A stretch of DNA of 64,000 nucleotides from Begonia masoniana (Eukaryota > Streptophyta > Magnoliopsida > Cucurbitales > Begoniaceae), in the NCBI GenBank assembly GCA_022432975.1, contig CM039509.1:40582209-40646208 (forward strand), written 5' to 3'. A program made the translations under genes and the position numbers. The stretch's first letter is position 1. Each line of letters starts with the position of its first letter. Positions 32,942-45,855 of the stretch are shown here, piece after piece. The notes below the pieces were generated by a model. It saw nothing but the letters and a program-made list of their open reading frames with translations. It was not told the DNA's origin and made no database searches.

Positions 32942-35529
32942 TGTGACAGCCCGAAACCCGATTCCGATCGGAATCCGAGAGCCAAGCCATCACTCCAGGA
33001 CATAACAGAAAAACACAAACTGTATTTTTTTTTGAAACTTTTAGAACGTTACAGGGAGAAGAAACCTTCTCTGAATTTAAAAACTGGGAACTAATTTATA
33101 ACCGGATCACAGAAGTGAATAACAGAAGAGACTGGGAAGAACAGGGAACAGAAATGGACGATGAGAATAAATAAACAGAATTAAACAAGAAATAAAGGCG
33201 GAAAAACATAGGCAGAAGACTGGCGGAAGAAGTGGATTTTAAACAAATGTGAACAGTGACAACGGTGGATGTGAATAAGACAAAAGTGTACAGTGGCAGC
33301 GGTGGATGTGAATAAACAAAGGCAGCAATGGATATGAATATTAAAAGCAGCGGTGGATGTGAATACGACAAAAATGAACGGTGGCAGCGGTGAATGTATG
33401 AATTTAACAAGGCAGCGGTGGATTGAATTTTAAAAGCCGGTTGAATAAGACAAAACAGATGACGTCAGGCGGAAGATGAAATTTTAAAGGCAGCGGGGGA
33501 TGCGAATAAGACAAAACAGATGACGTCAGACGGAAGATGAAATTTTAAAGGCAGCGGTGGATGCGAATAAGACAAAACAGATGACGTCAGGTGGAAGATA
33601 AAATTTTAAAGGCAACGGTGAATGCAGTTTTAAACGGGCAGCGGGCAACGGTGGATATGATTTTACAAGTAGCGCTGGATGTGGTTTTTAAAACGGGCAG
33701 CTGTAGAAGTGAATTTAAAGCAGCGGTGGACGTGATCGGAAGATGTAGTTTAAAAGGACAGAATTTGACAACTTTTAACAGAATTACATAAAAACAGAAG
33801 ACGTGAAAGCTTCAAGCTTCAGAAAACGATTCAAGATATGATTTTTTTTTTGGCATATCAGGAAAACACGACAGAAATTTAAGGAAAACAGATTGCATGG
33901 ATAACTCTAAAATCAGAGATATTTCATGCACACCTTAGAAGAGAAAATATTCTAAACAATTCCAGAATACTTCAGAACATAAATTCAACTGTCAAATACA
34001 GAGGTTTTAAATACATCGACAACAGAATATTTTCAAATGACAACTATCAACTGTCAAACAGAGGTTTAAAACTCGAACATCAAAACCTATACATTATAAA
34101 ATTCCCAACAGAGTTTTTAAACCAAAAACACAGAACCACAACAGAGGTTTAAAAACAAAACAGCAGAATCCCAGTAAAGTTTTACAGACTTGAACTCTAT
34201 AAAAAAGAGACTTAAACCTCGGGACAGAAATATGTCTGGCTGCAACAACCAACTCCCCATGAGCTCGATCCGCCAACTACATCAAATCATCATCTTGGGG
34301 CACAAAGTCCTTATCCATGGGTTCAGTACCTACATCAGGGAGTTCACCTATGAGTCTAAAACACAGTAAGAACATATATAAATGCAGTGACGCATATGCT
34401 ATGCATGAAATTTCAGAAATACGGTGAAAGTACAGTACATTACGTTTCAGTGGCAGAGGGGTATAGGTGGGGCTTATAGGGGAACTAACAAGTGCACGAC
34501 AGGCACATAACAGATTTACAGAACAAAACAAACAGAGCTGTACAGAACAGTAGGCCAATCCCCGTCCCGCACTTAACCAATACATTACAGTCAGATTTTA
34601 TCTTTCTTAACTTCAAAACCGTGCACAGAAAACTTTTGCATTTCTTTCGGGAAAATCGTGTATGCATGAGCATTTACAGTGCTTAAACATAAAACGACAG
34701 ACAACAGAAATATTACTACATAACGTAATGTGTGACACAGATAATTCAGAGCTTAACTCTAACTTCCTCTACCCGAAACCACCAGACATAAGAAATACCT
34801 AGTATCTCCGTGATGTAGGGCCTTAAGAGCCAACCTACGGATATGAACTTACCTGTTTGCTGTAGAGTTGATAGTTTTGAACGTCTCGGTAATGCACGAA
34901 CCTATACATACACGTAAGGAAAATAAACAAGCTACAAATGCTAACTAATAACTTGTAGGATATGCTCCTAACTCCATTCAGGCTTTTAGAAAACAAACCA
35001 ACATGTTTTCATGCAATAACAGCGAGTTTTCTCCAAAATATCACAACTCTAAACTTCAACAAAATTATCATTTTAACTTGTTCAAACACGTTATCATAAG
35101 CAAATGTTTACCTTAGGCAGAAAATAGAAGAAAAACCAATAAGATCGAAGGTGCTTCGATGGATGATTTTCGTCTGGAAGAGAGGGAACATAGAGGAATG
35201 GATGAATGTGAAGGTTCACGTAGAAGGGAGGAGAATATGTAGGTTTCTCAGCAAGTTTTTGACATTTGGCAACCATCCATTGGCTCTCTCCCACCAACCT
35301 TAATTCCTTCCCAATTTACCCCTCAATGCATCTCTAACTAATGGTTTTGTTTACTCATACCTTAGTTTTGTTTTTATCCAATTATTCAAATATACATATT
35401 TATATGTATCTTTATATAAATTTCGTCGATTTGGTTCCCAACAAAATGCTCATTGCATTAATACCAAATTAATCCCACATAATAATTCGGGGAGAAATTA
35501 CATAGGCAAAAAAAATGTCGGGTGTTACA
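32942..35529 (-). mobile_element. 3' LTR of minus-strand gypsy element
   Basis: 2,588 bp, TGTGACAGCCC ... CGGGTGTTACA, complete. On its right is TTCCACCCACCTTAA, the reverse of a polypurine tract, then integrase on the minus strand. Bases 33240-33700 hold repeats of 'ggcagcggtggatgtgaata', related to the 35-bp repeats of the plus-strand LTR at 44992. It pairs with 40152-42699 with about 3-4 per cent difference by eye over the first bases. Confidence 0.92.
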
Positions 35530-35569
35530 TTCCACCCACCTTAAAGGAAATTTTGTCTCCAAAATTTGC

Positions 35570-38500
35570 CTAAGCAAAGAGGTCCGGATATTGGGCCCTA
35601 ACATCCTCTTGTCTTTCCCATGTGGCTTCCTTCACATCATGATTGCGCCACAAAACTTTTACCAATGGGACTACCTTGTTGCGCAACCCCTTGAGTGAAG
35701 TATCCAATATCTGTATGGGCCTTTCTTCATATGTCAGCGTCAGCATGATATCAAAGTCCACATGTTCCACGATCTGGGTTGGATCTCGTACACACTTTCT
35801 CAGCATCGAAACATGAAAAACTCCATCCATTGATGCTGGCAACTGTAGTCTGTAGGCCATGCTTCCCACACGCTTCAAAATGGGAAAAGGGCCAATGCAC
35901 CACGGGCTGAGCTTTCCTTTCCTACCAAATCTCATTACGCCATTGAAAGGCGACACTTTCAAAAATACTTCATCGCCCTCAGCGAACTCTAAGTCTCTTC
36001 TTCTATGGTCCGCATAACTCTTCTGTCGACTCTGAGCAATCTTTATTCGTTGTTTGATAGCAGCTATCACTTCAGACATCTGCTGTAATATCTCAGGGCC
36101 GATAAGCTTGGTTTCTCCGACCTCATCCCAACACAATGGGGATCTATACTTTCTGCCATAAAGAGCTTCATAAGGAACCATGCCAATTGTAGCCTGGTAG
36201 CTATTGTTGTAAGCAAACTCCACGAGTGGCAAATATCTACTCCAAGGAGCATGAAATTCCAACACGCATGACCTTAGCATATCCTCCAGTATTTGGATTG
36301 TTCTCTCAGATTGTCCGTTAGTCTATGGATGAAATGTCGTGCTGAAATCCAACTTTGTACCCAAGGAGTTCTACAAACTTCTCCAAAACCTGGAAGTGAA
36401 TCTGGGATCACGGTCTGAGACGATCGACACAGGAATGCCATACAGTTTAATAATCTCGTTAATATAAAGCTCTGCGTACTGATCCATGGAGTACGTCGTC
36501 TTCACAGGTAGAAAGTGGGCCGACTTCGTCAATCTATCCACTATGACCTAAATGCTATTATGGCCCTTAGCTGTCCTTGTAAGGTCAACAACAAAGTCCA
36601 TTGTGATGTTCTCCTATTTCCATTTGGGGATCGGGAGAGGCTGAAGCGTTCCACTTGGTCGTTGATGTTCAGCTTTGACCTGTTGACATATCATGAAAGG
36701 CTCCACATATTTGGCCACTTCATTCTTCATATTTGGCCACCAGAAGTGAAGTTTCAAGTCCTGATACATCTTTGTGCTTCCAGGATACACAGAGAAAGAA
36801 GATGAGTGGGCTTCCGACAAGATGTGCTTCCGTAGCTCTTCGTCTTTCGGAACATACCATCTGTTTTTGAACTTCAGAACTCCATCTCTCGAATAACTGA
36901 CTTCGGAAGAGGCCATTGATATCTTGCTCACAATATCAGCCATCTCCTTTGAATTGGTCTCCTGGGCTTCCTTAATTCGGTCCAGAATGGTGGGCCGTAG
37001 TGTCAAGTCTGCTAGTATGGCCGATAGCCCCGAAACTATCTCCATATCGAACTTCTGTATCTCTGTCCTCAAAGGCATTGATACGGCCGCATAACTGGTT
37101 GCATAGTAGCTGGCATCCTGCTCAGTGCATCGGCCACCACATTAGCTTTACCCGGGTGGTATTTAATCTCAACATCGTAATCTTTCACAAATTCTAACCA
37201 CCGTCTTTGTCTCATGTTTAACTCTTTCTGGGTAAATATATACTTCAGGCTTTTGTGATCCGAAAACACCTCACATGATTGTCCGTACAAGTGGTGTCTC
37301 CATACTTTCAGCGCAAATACTACTGCCGCTAGCTCGAGGTCATGTGTAGGGTAGTTTTGTTCATGGTTCTTCAATTGTCTGGATGCGTATGCTACCACTT
37401 TCCCTTCTTGCATTAATACACATCCCAATCCAATCTTGGACGCATCACAGTATACGCTGAATTTGCCGTCTTCAACTGGCAATACTAACAGAGGAGCAGC
37501 GATTAATTTTTGCTTAAGTGTCTGAAAACTCACCTCACAATCTTCAGACCACTTGAACTTGACGTCCTTCCTCGTTAAGCTTGTCATAGGTTTCGCTATT
37601 ACAGAAAATCCCTTGTTAAACTTTCTGTAATAACTAGCTAACCCGATAAAACTCCGTACCTCACTAGCATTTCTTGGTCTCGGCCATTCTTTCACTGCCA
37701 GAATCTTGGCTGGATCCACGGACACTTCTTCTGCCGAAACCACATGGCGTAGAAAGTTAATCTTGCTCAACCAGAATTTGCAATTCGACAGTTTGGCATA
37801 CAACCGGTGCTGTTTCAGAGTCGATAGCACAATTGCTAGGTGCTTCTCGTGTTCAGCCTCACTTATGGAGTAAATCAGGATGTCGTCGATGAAAACAATT
37901 ACAAATTTATCCAAGAAATCTTGGAATATCCTGTTCATCAAGTCCATGAATGCCGCTGGCACATTAGTCAACCTGAAAGACATAACCAAGAACTCGTAGT
38001 GTCCGTACTGGGTCCTGAAGGCGGTATTTGGAAAATCATCAGCCCTGACCTTCAACTTGTAGTAACCGGAGCGCAAGTCATTCTTTGAAAATACCTGAGC
38101 CCCTTGTAGTTGATCAAACAAATCGTCGATCCTCGGCAACGGGTACTTATTCTTGATAGTCAATTTGTTCAGCTCACGGTAATCAATGCACATACGTAGG
38201 GACCCATCCTTCTTCTTGACGAACAAGACGGGAGCACCCATTGGAGAGAAACTTGGGCGCACAAAACCCTTTTCCACCAACTCCTTTAGCTGAGCCTTTA
38301 ACTCCTTCAGCTCAATCGGTGCCATACGGTACGGATTCCTTGATATCGGTTCAGCACCAGAATATACGTCAATCTCAAACTCGATTTCACGATCAGGTGG
38401 CAATCCCGGTAAGTCATCTAAGAAAACCTCTGAGAAGTCTCGAACTACCGAAATATTTCGAAGTTCCACCTCACCTTGCCTTTGTACGTCTACTACGTGG

Positions 38501-39991
38501 GCCAGAAATCCGATGCATCCTGGCTTCATTAGTTGTTGAGCTTTCAAGGAAGATATAACAGGCATACGGTGTTTCTTTGGTATTGCCTGATAGGAGAACT
38601 CTACCTCGTTCGGGCACTTAAACGACACTAGCCCAGACCTGCATTTGATGGTGGCGTAATGTCTAAACAGCCAGTCCATCCCCAGAATAACATCGTATCC
38701 CATCATACCGATGACGATAAGGTTGGCATACAACTTCTGGTCTCCTACTGACACTATATCACCTTACAACCTGCTCGAAGTGCATAAACTCTCCGGACGG
38801 TAGCATAATGCTGTAGGGCTGATCTGACGGCGTACAACAAAACTTCTGTCTAACTACGAAATCCATGGCCACAAATGAATGTGTGGCCCCTGTGTCCTAT
38901 AAGGTATAAGTAGGTGCATCACATATTGAAATTGTACCAGTAATTGCTGTGTGCTGAGCAGCATCATCAACGTCCTCCATCATTGCAAAAACTCTGGGTA
39001 CAGCTTGATTTGGTCTCGTGTCTGGCATTGGGCAATTCTGGACGTGATGGCCTTCTTTGCCACATCGGAAGCATTGGCCGGTAATGAGTCTGCATTTGCC
39101 CCTATGAATTCTCTGGCATCGCGGGCATACTGAAAGTTGAGGAGCCCCCATTGGTCTCTTTCCTTTGTCTTGATAATTGGTGGTCTCATTGGGCCTCTTA
39201 ATGCCCCTGTTGTGCTGCTATTGAGGTTGCAAATTCTGACTTCTTTGTGGTTGCTGTTGCTGTAGAGGGGTATCACGTAAGATTCTCTTCGACGTATCTC
39301 TATATCTCTGAGACTTCATCTCTAAGGCTTCTAACTGGTAAGCCTTGGCCACCACTTTTGTGTACGGTGCCTCATCGAATCCCCCATATGAAATCTCTCG
39401 TAAGAGGTCCAGCTTCAAACCCTGAATAAATTGGTGCACCTTGTTTTCGTCAGTGGCCACTAAATGAGGTGCATAGTGGGATAAGGATTCAAACTTCTGA
39501 ACATATTCAGCCACCGATCCATACTGTCGTAGTCGAGAGAATTCTATCATCTTCTCCTTCTTCGCACTTCTGTCAAAATACTTCTCATAGAACATTCGCT
39601 TAAATCCCTCACAGCTTAACACCACCGTTTTTGCCTGGACAGTGTCCTACCCAAATCCTGCATTCTTGGTGAGCTGATACGTGGCACATAGAACCTTCTT
39701 ATTTTCTTCCACCTCAGCGCATCTAAACATTCTCTCTATCTGCCGGACCCATTCCTCAGCATGAGTTGGGTCAGTAGATAGTCCATCAAATGTAATCGAC
39801 TGGAGTCGCCTGAATTTATCCTCACCGGTGTCGCGTGGAGCATTCCTTTGATTGTTATTGTTATTGTTATTCCCGTTGTCTTCTCAGGCCATCAGGCGTT
39901 CCACCATGCGAGATTGTACACCCACCAGCTCGGTTAATCTATCAATGGCACGAGAACTCTCGCTCGATTCATCATGTTGCCCTCTCACCAT
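35570..39991 (-). pseudogene. Ty3/gypsy (Tekay-like chromovirus) gag-pol, degraded
   Basis: Minus strand. Gag from 39991 ([39 protein letters not shown]) with knuckle CFRCGKEGHHVQNC. Protease [14 protein letters not shown] 561-codon frame 38754-37069 has the end of protease (VILGMDWLF), RT ([25 protein letters not shown]) and RNase H ([29 protein letters not shown]). Integrase zinc finger 37078-36614, then a core broken by stops. A 236-codon frame 36280-35570 carries the integrase end and chromodomain-like tail (VLWRNHDVKEATWERQ). Stops recur at Trp and Gln positions (for example YTL-stop-DTG, HP-stop-TNGQ). The order PR-RT-RH-INT is Ty3/gypsy. Dead copy. Confidence 0.94.
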
Positions 39992-40151
39992 CTCTAAAGA
40001 AATCCTATAAACAGAATAACCTAACTTAATAAACAGAACTTTTACGGGAATTTAAACACTTACAGTTGGTAGAGCGATCTAACGTGGCGAGTTGTGCAGT
40101 CAGACATTTTACAGAATCGCTTTTAAAACCTTGTGGCTCTGATACCATAAC

Positions 40152-42699
40152 TGTGACAGCCCAAAACCCGATTCCGATCGGAATTCGAGAGCCAATCCAT
40201 CACTTTGGGACATAACAGAAAAACACAGACTGTATTTTTTTTTTTGAAACTTTTAGAACGTTACAGGGAGAAGAAACCTTCTCTGGATTTAAAAACTGGG
40301 AACTAATTTATAACTGGATCACAGAAGTGAATAACAGAAGAGACTGGGAAGAACATGGAATAGAAAGGGACGATGAGAATAAATAAACAGAATTAAACAT
40401 GAAATAATGGCGAAATAACATAGGCAGAAGACTGGCAGAAGAAGTGGATTTTAAACAAATGTGAACAGTGACAACGGTGGATGTGAATAAGACAAAAGTG
40501 TACAGTGGCAGCGGTGGATGTGAATAAACAAAGGCAGCGGTGGATATGAATATTAAAAACAGCGGTGGATGTGAATAAGACAAAAATGAACAGTGGCAGC
40601 GGTGGATGTGAATAAACAAAGGCAGCGGTGGATATGAATTTTAAAAGCAGCGGTGGATACGAATAAGACAAAACAGATGACGTTAGGCGGAAGATGAAAT
40701 TTTAAAGGCAGCGGTGGATGCGAATAAGACAAAACAGATGACGTCAGGCGGAAGATGAAATTTTAAAGGCAGCGGTGGATGCAGTTTTAAACGGGCAGCG
40801 GGCAGCGTTGAATATGATTTTACAAGTAGCGCTGGACGTGGTTTTTAAAACGGGCAGCTGTAGAAGCGAATTTAAAGTAGCGGTGGACGTGATCGGAAGA
40901 TGTAGTTTAAAAGGACAGAATTTGACAACTTTTAACAGAATTACATAAAAACAGAAGACGTGAAAACAGGAGGTATGAAAGCTTCAAGCTTCAGAAAACG
41001 ATTCAAGATATGATTTTTTTTTTTGGCATATCAAGAAAACACGACAGAATTTTAAGGAAAACAAATTGCATGGATAACTCTAAAATCAGAGATATTCCAT
41101 GCACACCTTAGAAGAGAAAATATTCCAAACAATTTCAGAATACTTCAGAACATAAATTCAACTGTCAAATACAGAGGTTTTAATTATATCGACAACAGAA
41201 TATTTTCAAACGACAACTATCAACTGTCAAACAGAGATTTAAAACTCGAACATCAAAACCTATACATTATAAAATTCCCAACAGAGTTTTTAAACCAAAA
41301 ACATAGAACCACAATAGAGGTTTAAAAACAAAACAGCAGAATCCCAGTAAAGTTTTACAGACTTGAACTCTATAAAAAAGAGACTTAAACCTCGGGACAT
41401 AAATATGTCTGGCTGCAACAACCAACTCCCCATGAGCTCGATCCGCCAACTACATCAAATCATCATCTTGGGGCACAAAGTCCTCATCCACGGGTTTAGT
41501 ACCTACATCAGGGAGTTCACCTATGAGTCTAAAACACAGTAAGAACATATATAAATGCAGTGATGCATATGCTATGCATGAACTTTCAGAAATACGGTGA
41601 CAGTACAGTACATTACGTTTCAGTGGCAGAGGGGTATAAGTGGGGCTTATAGGGGAACTAGAAAGTGCACGACAGACACATAACAGATTTACAGAACAGA
41701 TACAGAACAGAATAGACAGAGCTGTACAGAACAGTAGGCCAGTCCCCGTCCCGCACTTAACCAATACATTACAGTCAGATTTTATCTTTCTTAACTTCAA
41801 AACCGTGCACAAAAAATTTTTGCATGTCTTTCGGGAAAATCGTGTATGCAAGAGCATTTACAGTGCTTAAACATAAAACGGCAGACAACAGAAATATTAC
41901 AACAGAACGTAATGTGTGACACAGATAACTCAGAGCTTAACTCTAACTTCCTCTACCCAAAACCACCAGACATAAGAAATCCCTAGTATCTCCGTGATGT
42001 AGGGTCTTAAGGGCCAACCTACGGATATGAACTTACCTGTTTGCTGTAGAGTTGATAGTCTTGAACGTCTCGGTAATGCACAAACCTGTACATACACGTA
42101 AGGAAAATAAACAAGCTGCAAATGCTAACTAATAACTTGTAGGATATGCTCCTAACTCCATTCAGGCTTTTAGAAAACAAACCAACATGTTTTCATGCAA
42201 TAACAGCGAGTTTTCTCCAAAATATCACAACTCTAATATTCAACAAAATTGTCATTTTAACTTGTCCAAACACGTTAGCATAAGCAGATGCTTACCTTAG
42301 GCAGAAAACAGAAGAAAAACCAAGAAGATCGAAGGTGCTTCGATGGATGATTTTCATCTAGAAGAGAGGGAACAGAGAGGAATGGATGAATGTGAAGGTT
42401 CACGTAGAAGGGAGGAGAATAGGTAGGTTTCTTAGCAAGTTATCTATATTTTGGCAACCATCCATTGGCTCCCTCCCACCAACCTTAATTACTTCCCAAT
42501 TTACCCCTCCATGCATCTCTAACTAATGGTTTTGTTTACTCATACCTTAGTTTTCTTTTTTATCCAATTATCCAAATATACATATTTATATGTATCTTTA
42601 TATAAATTTCGTCGATTTGGTTCCCAACAAAATGCTCATTGCATTAATACCAAATTAATCCCACATAATAATTCGGGGAGAAATTACATAGGCAAAAAA
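40152..42699 (-). mobile_element. 5' LTR of minus-strand gypsy element
   Basis: Starts TGTGACAGCCC, next to the primer-binding region 'ggctctgatacca' (40133-40145) on the minus strand. Nearly collinear with 32942-35529. It lacks the last bases equivalent to 'tgtcgggtgttaca': after 'ataggcaaaaaaa' it passes into the Transposase_32-like gene tail. The outer end is therefore clipped and no target-site duplication is visible. Confidence 0.9.
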
Positions 42700-42704
42700 A
42701 TTGC

Positions 42705-43159
42705 CTAGATGGTGGGGACGCTCCAGCTCAGGATGCTCCAACGGAGGAGGACACCCCCACCATCGTGACGGCACCACCAATTGCCCCTGATGTTGGCAGT
42801 AGCTGGGAAGCGAGGCAGCAGATGCATCTGGAGGAGCTACAAATGCATCAGGAGAGTCAGCAGATGCATCTGGAGGAGCGACAGATGCATCAGGAGCGGC
42901 AGCAGATGCTTCAGCAGATGCATCAGGAGCGGCAGCAGCTGCTTCAACAAATGCATCAGAAGCAGCAGCAGATGCTTTGGCAGATGGAGCAGAGGATTGA
43001 GTTCCTCATAGGCAGTGTCGAGCAGCTGACTGGGGGCCAGAAGAAGGTGGTTGAGTCGTAGGACTATCTCAGTGAGTCCATTAGAGAGGTTACTCAGAAG
43101 CTGGGGGATTGGATGGCCAGCAGAGATGACGACGACGACGACGATATACCACTGGAGTA
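42705..43159 (+). pseudogene. Transposase_32-like protein, C-terminal part (Gln/Met/His-rich coiled coil)
   Basis: The frame 42765-43061 has heptad-like repeats built on 'QQMHQERQQML', encoded by about ten 'cagatgcat(c/t)' units, then QMEQRIEFLIGSVEQLTGGQ. After one TAG it continues LSESIREVTQKLGDWMASRD, an acidic Asp run and a stop at 43158-43160. It likely forms a coiled coil. It is the tail of the gene begun at 32103, displaced 9.8 kb by the gypsy insertion. A possible further intron/exon ('ttgcaggaactatttgaaga', then an ATG) follows before the next LTR at 43310. Confidence 0.6.
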
Positions 43160-43309
43160 GTTTAGTTTATATTTTGTATTTTATTTGATGTACTTTTATT
43201 TGAGTTTGATGTACATTATTGTTCATACTTTACTGGAATTGTTTGGGTATATATATGTTATTTAAATTTGCAGGAACTATTTGAAGATAACTATGGCGGA
43301 GTCAGAAAA

Positions 43310-45696
43310 TGTAACACCCGGTATTTTTGCCTATGTATTTATTCCCCGGATATGTAAGCGGAATTACTCCGATATTAATTCAATGACTATTTTTAATTGT
43401 CAACGTGTTCAATTGAATGAGAGTGGTTGTAGAACCGATTCGACGAACTAAATAAAAATTTAGTTAAAAACCTATTGAAGGGTAAAATTGGAAGCCAATT
43501 AAGGTTGGTGGGAGGTGGCCAATGGATGAGTGACACCTGGTAACTTGTTGAAGAAGCCATGTTATTTTCTCTCCCCTCCTACGTGAAACCCTCACTTTTC
43601 TCATATGCTTCCTTCTGCTTCCTTTCATTTCTCTCAGTTTTCTCTCCTTCTGGCGATTTCAATCTTTCCAAAAACTTCCATTCTCCTGTTTTCTCCAGTA
43701 GAGGTAAGCATCTATTTAAGCTAATGAGTTTGGATAAGTAAAATGTGAGTTTTGTGGAAGTTTAAGGTTACGGCATTTTGAGAGAAACTCACTGTTTTTG
43801 GATGAAAACACGTTAGTTCATTTTCCAAAGGTTTGAAAGGAGTTGCTGCATACCCTACATATTATTAGTTAGCATTTGCAGCTTTGCTCATTTTCTTTAC
43901 ATGCATGTTCAGGTTCGTGCCTCACCAAGGCAACATATTCAACACTTTCAACACCGTAGCAAACAGGTAAGTTCATGTGTGTGGACTTGCCCTTAAGGCC
44001 CTACATCCTGGAGATACTAGGTTTTACATCCTGTAGGTTGGTTTCGGGTAGAAGGGTTAGAGTTAAGTTCTGTGTTTCCTTTTATGTTTCCGTTGTTTTA
44101 TGTTCCTGTTCTCTGCTGTTTATGTTGAAGCACTGTAAATGTCCATGCATACACGATTTTTTTCTGAAAGTTCATGCAAAACTGTTTTCTGTACACGATT
44201 TGAAGCTAAGCAAGATAAAATCTGACTGAAATATATTGGTTAAGTGCGGGACGGGGACTGGCCAACTGTTCTGTTTCTGTATATCTGTTTGTGCCTGTCG
44301 TGCACTTGCCAGTTCCCCTATAAGCCCCACTTATACCTCTCTGCCACTGAAATGTAATGTACTGTACTGTCATTGTATTTCTGAAAGTTCATACATAGCA
44401 TATGCATCACTGCATTTATATATGTTCATACTGAGTTTTAGACTCATAGGTGAACTCCCTGATGTAGGTACTGAACCTAAAAATAAGGACTTTGTGCCTC
44501 AGTCTGATGAATAGGTGGCTGGTGGTTCGAGCTCTCGGGGGTGGTTGCTGCAGCCATACATAATTTTCTGTCTCGAGGTTTAAGTCTTTAAAGTAAAGTT
44601 CATATTTGTAAACTCTTCTGGAATTCTGGTGTTTTGTTCTAAAACTCTGTTATAGTCCTGTGTTTTGTTTAAAAATTTTGCTGGAAATTTTGTAATGTAT
44701 AGGTTCTGTTGTTGATGTATTTAAAACCTCTATATTTGACAGTTGAATTTATGTTCTGAAGTATTCTGGAATTGTTTGGAATATTTTCTCCTTTAGGATG
44801 TGCATGGATTATCTCTGATTTTAGAGCCATCCATGCAATCTGTTTCCTTAAAATTCTGTCGTGTTTCCCTAATATGTCCAAAATCATGTTTTGAATCGTT
44901 TTTTGAAGTTTGAAGCTTTCATACCTTCTGTTTTCACGACTTTTGTTTTATGGATTTCTGTTAAAAGTTGTCAATTTTGTCTTTAAACTCTACATCCACC
45001 GGTTACTGTTCACTTTTGTCTTATTCACATCCACCGGTTACTGTTCACTTTCTTTTTATTCACATCCACCGGTTACTGTTCACTTTTTTCTTATTCACAT
45101 CCACCGGTTAATGTTCACTTTCTTCTTATTCACATCCACCGGTTACTGTTCACTTTCGTCTTATTCACATCCACCGGTTACTGTTCACTTTTGTCTTATT
45201 CACATCCACCGGTTACTGTTCACTTTCGTCTTATTCACATCCACCGGTTACTGTTCACTTTCGTCTTATTCACATCCACCGGTTACTGTTCACTTTCGTC
45301 TTTTTCACATCCACCGCTGCTACTGTTCTCCTCCATTTTATTCACATTATCCACTGTTTACATTTTCTGCCGCTGCCTTTAAAATTATATCTTCCGCCTG
45401 ACGTCATTTGCTTGTCTTTCAGCCTTCACTCCCAGAGAAGGTTTACGCCTAAAAATTTAAATGTTCATGTTTTTCCTGTTTTCTTTCGCCATCAATTTAT
45501 AAAAGTTCTCTGTTTTCTGTATTCTGATTTTAATTGTCATCTAGCTTAAATGTGTCTTCCAGTTTCACTTCCAGAGAAGGTTTATACTCTCTGTTAAGGT
45601 TTTAAAAGTATAAATATTTTTTAAAAAAATAGTCCCCGTTTTGGAATGTCTCGGAGTGATGGCTCCTCGTCCCCGACCGGGTCGAGGGCCGTCACA
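43310..45696 (+). mobile_element. 5' LTR of plus-strand gypsy element
   Basis: 2,387 bp, TGTAACACCCGGTATTTTTG ... GGGCCGTCACA, followed by GTTATGGTATCAGAG (tRNA-iMet site). It contains the 35-bp tandem repeat. It pairs with the truncated 3' LTR at 50299, with about 5 per cent difference by eye in the 44061-44270 block. Confidence 0.92.
44992..45316 (+). repeat. 35-bp tandem repeat, about 9 units
   Basis: The unit is 'acatccaccggttactgttc' followed by 'actttygtcttattc', 35 bp, with a few substitutions between copies, inside the gypsy LTR. Minus-strand LTRs at 33240-33700 and 40440-40780 carry a reverse-complement relative (gcagcggtggatgtgaata) with different copy number. It is a family-specific, length-variable LTR minisatellite. 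The open frame across it (44910-45401) is a by-product of the repeat. Confidence 0.92.
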
Positions 45697-45855
45697 GTTA
45701 TGGTATCAGAGAGACAAGGTTTTAAAAATGATTCTGTAAAATGTCTGACTGCGCAACCCGCCACGTGAGATCGCTCCACCAACTGTAAGTGTTTATATTC
45801 CCGTAAAAGTCCTGTTTATTAAATTAGGTTATTCTGTTTATAGGGTTTCTTAGAA

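Noticed and set aside
35094..35297. Small minus-strand frame at the LTR centre, repeated in sibling LTRs
   Set aside because: Not conserved as a frame in the plus-strand family LTR; probable LTR leader, not a protein.
44910..45401. 163-codon frame with HIHRLLFTFVLFTSTGY-type repeats
   Set aside because: It is a translation of the 35-bp LTR tandem repeat, with no sign of being a protein.
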